Source: PVC group bacterium (GTDB lineage Bacteria; Verrucomicrobiota; Kiritimatiellia; SS1-B-03-39; UBA6053). Taken from it: a stretch of DNA of 10,366 bases. The stretch spans positions 1-10,366 of the forward strand of contig PXDP01000165.1 of assembly GCA_003565035.1 (NCBI GenBank), in the 5' to 3' direction. A model generated the notes under the pieces. That model ran no database searches. It was not told where the DNA came from and worked only from the letters and a program-made list of their open reading frames with translations. A program made the position numbers and the translations under genes. This document shows, in pieces, positions 1-5,390 of this stretch; the first letter of the stretch is position 1, and each line of letters opens with the position of its first letter.

Positions 1-23
1 CGCTTCACCTCCCGATTCTGTGC

Positions 24-70
24 CCCAGGCCGCCACCGGGCTCGTCCCGGTGATGCCACGACTCTGCGCC
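24..70. repeat. Hairpin-forming intergenic repeat, copy 1
   Basis: A 47-bp unit found again at 921-967 in the same orientation, differing only at position 53 (A here, G there). Its core is a perfect 7-bp inverted repeat, CACCGGG and CCCGGTG, around a CTCGT loop. It lies outside any convincing gene. The pattern resembles REP/MITE-like dispersed repeats, but whether it recurs elsewhere in the genome cannot be seen here. Confidence 0.8.
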
Positions 71-226
71 CTCATCTCCCTGACATTAAACAGGTTGCAT
101 CTGAACAGTATTTTTCAGAAATCAACTCTGGAGCAACCGACTTCCTGACCACGTCTGCCAGCAGATTCATATTTTCATATCCAACAAGGTGAATGCATTT
201 CATTTTTCCAAATTGAATTTTAATTT
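71..226. other. AT-rich non-coding stretch
   Basis: No gene is supported here. A 101-residue minus-strand reading frame from a GTG at 377 down to 72 crosses it, but its translation is cysteine-rich and unlike a folded protein. A weak 6-bp inverted repeat (TCTGAA at 100-105, TTCAGA at 114-119) lies downstream of the minus-strand genes. It lacks a following T-run on that strand, so it is not called a terminator. Confidence 0.4.
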
Positions 227-373
227 TCAATATAGCATGATCCTTTTTGAAAAGGGTAATATTGTTTCGTTGGAAAAATACGACAAACAAAAAATCGCAC
301 CCACAGCCAGCAAAGATATCCAATATGCCCGAACCGCCCTCCGGCGTATCTCTTTCTCGGTAATCGCAAACAT
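227..373 (-). CDS. Possible small single-pass membrane protein (48 aa)
   Basis: A 48-codon reading frame starts with ATG four bases after the stop of the preceding minus-strand gene, so the two could be co-translated. The translation opens MFAITEKEIRRRAVRAYW. This charged, arginine-rich N-terminus (residues 6-15) is followed by a hydrophobic stretch at about 17-34 (WISLLAVGAIFCLSYF) and a short polar tail. That is the layout of a one-pass membrane peptide with its N-terminus inside by the positive-inside rule. No family is recognised. It could be the remnant of a longer gene. A different frame through the same DNA (72-377) is longer but less protein-like. Conservation would decide. Confidence 0.35.
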   Translation of the reverse strand: MFAITEKEIRRRAVRAYWISLLAVGAIFCLSYFSNETILPFSKRIMLY

Positions 374-377
374 GCAC

Positions 378-851
378 TCACTCATGAACCAAACTCCTGG
401 TCAAAAGATACTCCCGGATCATTTCTTCCGCATCATGCCCCTCCCACCGCAAGCTAGAACCGGATACCGGATAAATAACTCCTGAGGATTTAGCGTCTGC
501 TCCTAAAAAGGTATATACTTCGGGAAGACGGTCAAATTCAATCACAATACGGTCCATCAAATCTTCAAAGGTCTTCACCGGTCCAATCCGGGCATGCATC
601 CCACGTCCTTCATCCCAAAATGGCCTTAACTCTTCCCAGGTTTTCGGCATACGGCCCTTTCTTTCAAGATGAGCCACCACAAGATCCCCCGTTCCCCATA
701 CGGAATATGCATCCGGCAATTGACTGACCGTCGATCTCAAGCCCTGAACAATCAGAACTCCAGCAACCAGGAAAGCTACGACTAGGAGTACCAAGGTTTT
801 TTTTAGAACTGCAGGCATCTTTTCAAAAATGGGTTTGGGTAAGATGAACAC
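378..851 (-). CDS. Membrane-anchored hypothetical protein, PVC type (157 aa)
   Basis: The GTG start at 851 is chosen because AGAGG lies six bases upstream, the same geometry as rplS in this window. An ATG at 818 (146 aa) is the alternative. From the GTG start, a lysine pair (residues 17-18) precedes a hydrophobic segment (about 19-36, LVLLVVAFLVAGVLIV), giving a signal anchor with the rest outside the cytoplasm. The soluble part contains a GDLVVAHLERKGRMPKTWEEL segment. I associate this pattern (a helix followed by an x-P-x-x-W-x-x-L turn) with uncharacterised PVC proteins; that is recollection, not a search result. No catalytic motif is visible. It is the only clear minus-strand gene in the window, is AT-richer than its neighbours, and is bracketed by the 47-bp direct repeats, which suggests an accessory insertion. 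Confidence 0.75.
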   Translation of the reverse strand: MFILPKPIFEKMPAVLKKTLVLLVVAFLVAGVLIVQGLRSTVSQLPDAYSVWGTGDLVVAHLERKGRMPKTWEELRPFWDEGRGMHARIGPVKTFEDLMDRIVIEFDRLPEVYTFLGADAKSSGVIYPVSGSSLRWEGHDAEEMIREYLLTRSLVHE

Positions 852-920
852 ATCATACCTCTTTGCACTCACTGCGGTACAGATCAAAAGATCGATAAAC
901 CCGAAAAACCCCTCCGCTGA

Positions 921-967
921 CCCAGGCCGCCACCGGGCTCGTCCCGGTGGTGCCACGACTCTGCGCC
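921..967. repeat. Hairpin-forming intergenic repeat, copy 2
   Basis: Second copy of the 47-bp unit at 24-70 (46/47 identical, same orientation). In this copy the stem is one pair longer: CCACCGGG pairs with CCCGGTGG around CTCGT. It sits between the divergent genes starting at 851 (minus) and 1033 (plus). Confidence 0.8.
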
Positions 968-994
968 AGAGCGGAAAATCGAATTCCTGAAAAC

Positions 995-1022
995 ACATCT
1001 TGGCATTTCTTTGAACAGATGT
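995..1022. promoter_or_regulatory. 6-bp inverted repeat upstream of the STN-like gene
   Basis: ACATCT (995-1000) and AGATGT (1017-1022) form an inverted repeat with a 16-base gap, ending 10 bases before the ATG at 1033. A TTGGCA at 1000-1005 could be a -35 element, but no good -10 follows at normal spacing. Possible operator; a repeat this short can arise by chance. Confidence 0.25.
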
Positions 1023-1032
1023 AAGGTTTCTT

Positions 1033-1392
1033 ATGATGAAATACCTCAGAATCCTCCCCCTCCTCCTCGGCCTGGCCGCACTGCCGCTGCACGGCCGCAC
1101 CCTCCCGGGCAAGCTCCACCTGCTCCATCAGGTCACCCTCCCCGAAGTGGAACTCCAACGCGCCACGCTCACCGATGCCCTCGAACTCCTGCGCGAAGCC
1201 TCCCGCGAAGTCGATCCCGACGGCGGGGGCATTAATGTGGTCATCCCGCCCGAATCCGAAGACATTGCCCGCCCCATCACCCTTTCCCTGCGCAACATAT
1301 CCGGTCCCGAGCTGTTCCGCCTCATCGTTGATATGGCCGGCCTCCGTTCCCAGGTCCGCGGCAATCTGATCTGGCTGGTTCCCCCGGAATAA
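1033..1392 (+). CDS. Secreted STN/secretin-N-like small protein (119 aa)
   Basis: A signal peptide is evident: MMKYLR, then a leucine/alanine core (about 8-18), with likely cleavage near residue 21-22. The mature part carries the pattern LPEVELQRATLTDALELL, then a PDGGGINVVI strand, a PITLSLRNI strand and a final VRGNLIWLVPPE strand. This is the beta-alpha-beta-beta-alpha-beta arrangement I associate with the secretin/TonB short N-terminal (STN) domain, common in PVC exported proteins. Here the domain stands alone, with no secretin or receptor barrel behind it. AAGG lies seven bases before the first ATG; a second ATG follows at 1036. Its stop is eight bases before polX, so the two are probably co-transcribed, though no functional link to DNA repair is obvious. 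It acts outside the inner membrane; partner unknown. Confidence 0.8.
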   Translation: MMKYLRILPLLLGLAALPLHGRTLPGKLHLLHQVTLPEVELQRATLTDALELLREASREVDPDGGGINVVIPPESEDIARPITLSLRNISGPELFRLIVDMAGLRSQVRGNLIWLVPPE

Positions 1393-1400
1393 TTCGCGCC

Positions 1401-3137
1401 ATGTCCCAACCCGATCTCACCGAACTGCCCGCCCGCCTCCAGCGCTGCGCCGATCTCCTCCGCCTCTCCGGCGAAAGCGACTTCAAAGCCATCGCCTACG
1501 AAAAAGCCGCCGCCGTCGTCGAATCCGAAGGCGAAAGTCTGCGTTTCCGACGGTCGGAAAAGGAGCTGACCGAGCTTCCGTCCATCGGAAAATCCATCGC
1601 CGCCGATCTGCTGGCCTATTTGGAGACCGGAACCCTCCCCACCCTCGAATCGCTCGAAGCCTCGATCCCCCCCGGCCTGCTCGCCTGGCTGAATCTCTCC
1701 GGGCTCGGCCCCAAGCGCGCCGCGAAAATCCACAAAACCCTCGGCATCACCGAACTCGACGAACTCCGCGAAGCGCTGAACGACGGCCGGGTGGCGGAAC
1801 TCCCCGGTTTCGGTAAAAAATCCGCGCAAAAACTTCTCGAAGCCCTGGAATGGCAGTCCAAACATCAGGACCGCTGCCTGGCCGACACCGCCCGCGATTT
1901 GGCCGCCGCCGTCGAAAACGCCCTCCGCTCGCATCCCGGCCTCGACCGTCTTGAACTCGCCGGCAGCCTCCGGCGCGGTCTCGAAACCGTCGGCGATATC
2001 GATGTACTGGCCGTCTGCAAAACCGATTCCGCCGGCCTGCACCACACCTTCCGCTCCATGGACAGCGTGACCGACGTACTCGCCGCCGGCGATACCAAAA
2101 GCTCCGTGCGCTTGACAGAAGGCCGTCAGGTCGATCTGCGCACCGTCTCCGCCGTCGAATTCCCCGCCGCCTGGCTCTACTTCACCGGCAGCAAAGAACA
2201 CAACGTCTTTCTCCGAGGCCGCGCCCGGGAAAAAGGGCTCACCCTCAATGAATACGGACTTTTTCCGCTCGTGGACGGCGAAGCGGACCGCGAACATCCG
2301 CTGGACTGCCCCGATGAAGCCGCCCTCTACGCCGCCCTGGATCTGCCCTTTGTCCCCCCGGAACTTCGCGAGGGACTCTGGGAATCCCGTATCCTCACCA
2401 ACGCACTGCCCCAAACGCTCCGCGCCGAAGACCTGCGGGGAATTCTCCATGCCCACAGCACCTGGAGCGATGGCAAAAACACACTCGAAGACATGGCCCG
2501 CGCCAGCCGGGCCCTCGGCTACGCCTACCTCGGCATCACCGATCACTCCCGCAGTTCCGCCGTCGCCAACGGACTCTCCATCGAACGGGTGGAAGCCCAA
2601 TGGAAAGAAATCGACACCCTCAACCGCCGCTTCAAAGACGAAGGGCTCGGGTTCCGCATTCTCAAAGGCATCGAATGCGACATCCTCCCCGACGGATCTC
2701 TCGACTATCCCGACGAGATTCTTGAAGGCTTCGAGCTGGTCATCGCCAGCCTGCACAGCAGTCTGGATCAGGAGGCCGCCGCCATGCAGGCCCGGGTGGA
2801 GAGCGCCCTGCATCACCCGGCCGTCACCCTCCTCGGCCATGCCACCGCCCGCCGCCTGCTCCGCCGGAAATCCTCCGCCCTGGACATGGAAAACATCATC
2901 CGCCTCGCCGCCAAACAGGGCAAAGGTCTGGAACTCAACTGCAGTCCCGACCGCATGGAACTCGACTGGCGCTGGGGCGCGCTCGCAGACGAAGTCGGCC
3001 TCAAAAGCGCCCTCTGCCCCGATGCCCATTCCGCCGACACCCTCGCCAACATCACCCGCCTCGGCCTTCCCCTCGCCCGCAAGGCCGGATTCACCTCCGA
3101 CCGTCTCCTCAACTGCTCGGATCCCTCCACATGGTAA
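1401..3137 (+). CDS. polX: DNA polymerase X with PHP domain
   Basis: This is a family-X DNA polymerase of the bacterial PolX type, which fills short gaps in base-excision repair; its C-terminal PHP domain supplies 3'-5' exonuclease or related phosphoesterase activity. At 578 residues it matches the usual length of about 570. An N-terminal helix-hairpin-helix/8-kDa region (about 1-150) has PSIGK and LPGFGKK hairpins. The palm carries the nucleotide-binding GSLRRG (188-193), catalytic D199 and D201 (GDIDVL) and D245 (QVDLR). The PHP domain starts near 345 and shows metal ligands H350, H352 (LHAHSTWSDG), D381, H382 (TDHS), E425 (GIECD), H452 (SLHSS), H480 (GHATARR) and D541, H543 (PDAHS). All expected motifs are present, so it should be active. 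The ATG at 1401 follows the upstream stop by eight bases without an obvious Shine-Dalgarno. Its end overlaps the next gene by 7 nt. Confidence 0.97.
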   Translation: MSQPDLTELPARLQRCADLLRLSGESDFKAIAYEKAAAVVESEGESLRFRRSEKELTELPSIGKSIAADLLAYLETGTLPTLESLEASIPPGLLAWLNLSGLGPKRAAKIHKTLGITELDELREALNDGRVAELPGFGKKSAQKLLEALEWQSKHQDRCLADTARDLAAAVENALRSHPGLDRLELAGSLRRGLETVGDIDVLAVCKTDSAGLHHTFRSMDSVTDVLAAGDTKSSVRLTEGRQVDLRTVSAVEFPAAWLYFTGSKEHNVFLRGRAREKGLTLNEYGLFPLVDGEADREHPLDCPDEAALYAALDLPFVPPELREGLWESRILTNALPQTLRAEDLRGILHAHSTWSDGKNTLEDMARASRALGYAYLGITDHSRSSAVANGLSIERVEAQWKEIDTLNRRFKDEGLGFRILKGIECDILPDGSLDYPDEILEGFELVIASLHSSLDQEAAAMQARVESALHHPAVTLLGHATARRLLRRKSSALDMENIIRLAAKQGKGLELNCSPDRMELDWRWGALADEVGLKSALCPDAHSADTLANITRLGLPLARKAGFTSDRLLNCSDPSTW

Positions 3138-3991
3138 GCATCACATCCCCCGGCTCCCGCAAATCTCTCTGGGGCGAAGGCCCTGTCTGGTGGCGGGACC
3201 ACCTCTGGTACGTCGACATCGAAGCCCATGCCCTCATTCGCCTCGATCCCGCCACCGGCAGCGAAACCGTCTGGCCCATGCGCGAACGCATCGGCTTCGC
3301 CCTCCCCTGCACCGACACCCGCTGGATCTGCGGCGGCGATTCCGGCATCTTCCTCTTTGATCCCGCCACGGAAACCCGCCAGCCCCTGGCCGATCCGGAA
3401 CCACATCTCCCCAACAACCGCTTCAACGACGCCGCCACCTCCCCCGACGGCCGTCTCTTCGCCGGCACCATCGCCACCGACAAAACCGGTGGCGCCGCCT
3501 CCCTCTACCGCATCGACGCAAATCTCACCTGTCAAAACGTTCTCCCCGGCCTCACCAACTCCAACGGCATCGACTGGTCGCCCGACGGACAAACGATGTA
3601 CCACATCGACACCCCCACAAAAACCGTGAGTGCCTTCGACTATGCCCCGGCCACCGGCGCCCTGGAAAACCGGCGGGTCGTTCTAAACACCGAACCGCTC
3701 ATCGACGCTTCACCCGACGGCCTCACCGTTGACATCGACGGACACCTCTGGATTGCCCTCTGCCACGGGGCCTGTGTCATGCAGTTTGATTCCGCAACCG
3801 GCAAATTCCTCCGGCACATCGATCTCCCCTGCATCGAAACCACCTCCTGCTGCTTCGGCGGCCCCGCCCTGGAGACCCTCTACGTCACCACCGGCATCGC
3901 CTCCGGCAAACAAGAACCCCTCGCCGGACAGATCTTTGCCATCACCGGCCTCAACACCCGCGGAAAAACGCAACACGCCTTTGGAGCGTGA
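3131..3991 (+). CDS. SMP-30/gluconolactonase/LRE family protein
   Basis: A six-bladed beta-propeller lactonase-type hydrolase of 286 residues, close to the family's usual 290-300. Such enzymes bind one divalent metal and open sugar lactones such as gluconolactone, or related esters. The three metal ligands are visible: E16 (WGEGPVW), N145 (NSNGIDWSPDG) and D196 (SPDGLTVD). The substrate-loop pattern NNRFND (95-100) supplies R97 and N99. No signal peptide is seen, so it is probably cytoplasmic. The ATG lies inside the last codons of polX (7-nt overlap, different frame), implying translational coupling. The substrate cannot be told from sequence: family members act in pentose, galactonate, gluconate and lactone-detoxification pathways, and no sugar-metabolism gene lies nearby. 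The C-terminus (TRGKTQHAFGA) is a normal ending. Confidence 0.92.
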   Translation: MVSITSPGSRKSLWGEGPVWWRDHLWYVDIEAHALIRLDPATGSETVWPMRERIGFALPCTDTRWICGGDSGIFLFDPATETRQPLADPEPHLPNNRFNDAATSPDGRLFAGTIATDKTGGAASLYRIDANLTCQNVLPGLTNSNGIDWSPDGQTMYHIDTPTKTVSAFDYAPATGALENRRVVLNTEPLIDASPDGLTVDIDGHLWIALCHGACVMQFDSATGKFLRHIDLPCIETTSCCFGGPALETLYVTTGIASGKQEPLAGQIFAITGLNTRGKTQHAFGA

Positions 3992-4026
3992 GTGGATCAA
4001 AAAAACGAACAACAGAATAAGAAACC

Positions 4027-4473
4027 ATGAAAACACGCCCTGCCGACAGAATGAAAAACCCGTATTATGCCCAACTCATCTTCCAGGCGGAGGGAATCCT
4101 CTCCAGGGCGGATCAGGACGCCAAGGACAAAGGCATTGAATTAAGCGATTCCCAGGCCCGCTCCGCTGTAATCAAGAGCATGAAAACGCTCAAAGGACAA
4201 AACCCTGACATCCCCAAAACCAATGAACGGGAAAGCCTGCTTGCCGTGATGATTGAACGTTTAGTTCAAGCCCCCGAATATCTTGAAATGGAGGCTCTGG
4301 AGCCGGATGCCCCCGGTGAACGGATAGATAAGATCCATTGGATTAACGCACTGGAAACCGTGGCTGATTCCATCAAAACCCGCAAAATCGACGTTCCGGG
4401 GTCGCGGGTCTACTTGAATTATATTCACAAATTCATCGCCGGGGCCATAAAGGAAGTAAAGCATGACGACTGA
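4027..4473 (+). CDS. Hypothetical helical protein (148 aa)
   Basis: Not assigned to a family. The translation is strongly charged and looks all-helical, with segments such as NPYYAQLIFQAEGILSRAD (about 11-29) and SDSQARSAVIKSMKTLKG (about 40-57). A proline-containing linker near 59-67 is followed by a second helical half ending in YLNYIHKFIAGAIKEVKHDD. There are no cysteines, no signal peptide and no membrane segment. The first ATG is chosen, with only a weak AAGAAA upstream; an internal ATG at 4051 (MKNPYYAQ) is a plausible alternative. Codon use is less GC-rich than in polX and the lactonase-like gene. It lies 35 bases after that gene, possibly as the last member of the same transcript. It reads as a real conserved-type protein, but no function can be claimed. 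Confidence 0.75.
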   Translation: MKTRPADRMKNPYYAQLIFQAEGILSRADQDAKDKGIELSDSQARSAVIKSMKTLKGQNPDIPKTNERESLLAVMIERLVQAPEYLEMEALEPDAPGERIDKIHWINALETVADSIKTRKIDVPGSRVYLNYIHKFIAGAIKEVKHDD

Positions 4474-4522
4474 TCCGGTTTAAATTTATGCGCCCCCCGT
4501 GCGTGACATCACAGAATAATGA

Positions 4523-4558
4523 TTGACAAGACGTACAGCGTATGAGATTTTGTACGTC
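4523..4558 (+). promoter_or_regulatory. Toxin-antitoxin promoter and operator
   Basis: A consensus -35 TTGACA at 4523-4528 is followed by a weak -10 (candidates TATGAG at 4541 or GATTTT at 4546). A perfect 8-bp inverted repeat, GACGTACA (4530-4537) and TGTACGTC (4551-4558) with a 13-base gap, overlaps the presumed -10 and ends at the base before the antitoxin ATG. Ribbon-helix-helix antitoxins typically autorepress at such repeats. No Shine-Dalgarno fits between the promoter and the ATG, so the mRNA may be leaderless. Confidence 0.65.
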
Positions 4559-4798
4559 ATGAACACAAAGCTGACATTACGTATGGATGATAATCTCGTG
4601 CATCAGGCGAAGACCCAAGCGGCTCGCCGGGGCAAGTCGGTCTCGCAAATGTTTGGTGAGTTCGTGACATCCTTGAGAGAGAGCAAACCAAACAATGACC
4701 GCTTACCTCCTGTTACCCGCTCACTTTTGGGAGTGATGGAGGGCTCTCGGGTCGCAGAGGAGGACTACAAAAAGCACCTTCGGGAAAAGCACGCTTGA
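4559..4798 (+). CDS. Ribbon-helix-helix antitoxin, DUF6364-like (79 aa)
   Basis: The antitoxin half of a type II toxin-antitoxin pair. Residues 3-9 (TKLTLRM) form the DNA-binding strand of a ribbon-helix-helix fold, and DDNLVHQAKTQAARRGKSVS gives the two helices. The C-terminal part (PPVTRSLLGVMEG, then EEDYKKHLREKHA) matches the toxin-binding tail pattern I recognise from DUF6364 antitoxins, which sit beside PIN toxins. The ATG at 4559 is chosen over an in-frame upstream TTG at 4523 because that TTG is part of the -35 box and the intervening residues do not fit the fold. The stop overlaps the toxin start by four bases (TTGA). The operator abutting the ATG points to autoregulation by the antitoxin or its complex. 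Confidence 0.88.
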   Translation: MNTKLTLRMDDNLVHQAKTQAARRGKSVSQMFGEFVTSLRESKPNNDRLPPVTRSLLGVMEGSRVAEEDYKKHLREKHA

Positions 4799-5223
4799 GG
4801 GTCCTCGTCGATACGAATGTCGTACTGGATGTGCTTCTCAACCGGGAACCATTTGCTGAGTCGGCCGCCCGAGTCCTCGCGCTCGTTGAGGAATCCAGAA
4901 TAGAGGGCTTCTTGTGCGCGACTACGGTGACGACGATTGATTACCTTCTCGGACAGGCGCTGGCTGCACCTCATGCGCGTGCGGCCCTTCAACGACTCCT
5001 GAACCTGTTCGAAATTGCCCCGGTTAACCGCCCCGTCCTGGAGCAGGCTCTCCGTAGCGGCGTATCCGACTTCGAGGACGCCGTTCTCGAGCAGGCGGCA
5101 CGCCTGGTGTCTGCAGATGCCATTTTGACACGCAATCTGAAGGATTTCAAGAAGTCGTCAGTCACAGCATTCGATCCTCCGGAATTGCTCGCGGCGTTCG
5201 ACGTGATGGAACATAAGGGTTAA
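4795..5223 (+). CDS. PIN-domain toxin, VapC-like (142 aa)
   Basis: PIN-domain ribonuclease-type toxin neutralised by the upstream antitoxin; VapC toxins cleave specific RNAs (tRNA or rRNA sites) using Mg2+ held by acidic residues. Visible are D6 (VDTNVVLDVLL), the SDFEDAV motif (D92, E94, D95), and D108 with the TRN signature (ADAILTRNLKDF, 107-118). The position usually holding the second acidic residue reads T47 in CATTVTTIDYLL, with D49 two residues on. The start must be TTG at 4795, because D6 follows at once and no ATG or GTG lies upstream in frame. It overlaps the antitoxin stop (TTGA), implying translational coupling. Length is normal for the family (130-145). The target RNA is unknown. 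Confidence 0.9.
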   Translation: MRVLVDTNVVLDVLLNREPFAESAARVLALVEESRIEGFLCATTVTTIDYLLGQALAAPHARAALQRLLNLFEIAPVNRPVLEQALRSGVSDFEDAVLEQAARLVSADAILTRNLKDFKKSSVTAFDPPELLAAFDVMEHKG

Positions 5224-5285
5224 TCACCGCAAAGATCTGGCAGGGAAAGAAAACCTTGTCATTTTTGTGCATTGGGTTCATGTCC

Positions 5286-5329
5286 ATCCGTGGTTCCTCC
5301 CCCCCCTGTCCCGATCCGTGATTGACATT
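5286..5329 (+). promoter_or_regulatory. ATCCGTG repeat plus TTGACATT upstream of ybiT
   Basis: The 167-bp gap before ybiT contains ATCCGTGGTTC at 5286-5296, then ATCCGTG (5314-5320), one base, and TTGACATT (5322-5329). The same ATCCGTG/TTGACATT pair precedes rarA at 9306-9322. TTGACA could be the -35 box of ybiT, but no good -10 follows at 16-18 bases, so promoter function is uncertain. Nothing else is seen in this gap. Confidence 0.35.
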
Positions 5330-5390
5330 CCCGCAGATATTCGCAAAGGCAGTCCACCAGTTCAACCCCTCAAAACCCAAAGATTTTTTT

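Noticed and set aside
72..377. 101-codon minus-strand frame starting GTG at 377
   Set aside because: Longer than the 48-aa frame in the same place, but cysteine-rich and unlike a folded or membrane protein; the 48-aa frame has a coherent membrane-peptide layout.
189..485. 98-codon + strand frame in the repeat-bracketed segment
   Set aside because: It overlaps the better-supported minus-strand gene at 378-851, has no Shine-Dalgarno, and its translation shows no domain.
1128..3029. 633-codon open frame on the minus strand opposite polX
   Set aside because: It is antisense to an unambiguous polX and arises from the strong GC third-position bias, which removes stops from the complementary frame. 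Its Gly/Glu/Phe-rich translation matches no fold.
3974..3990. Hairpin CACGC/GCGTG at the end of the SMP-30 family gene as a terminator
   Set aside because: Only five pairs with a seven-base loop, lying within the last codons and followed by A-rich rather than T-rich sequence on the + strand.
1033..5223. A novel multigene defence or metabolic system
   Set aside because: The STN-like protein, PolX, lactonase-like protein, helical protein and toxin-antitoxin pair share no functional theme, and each has an ordinary explanation; proximity alone is not enough.
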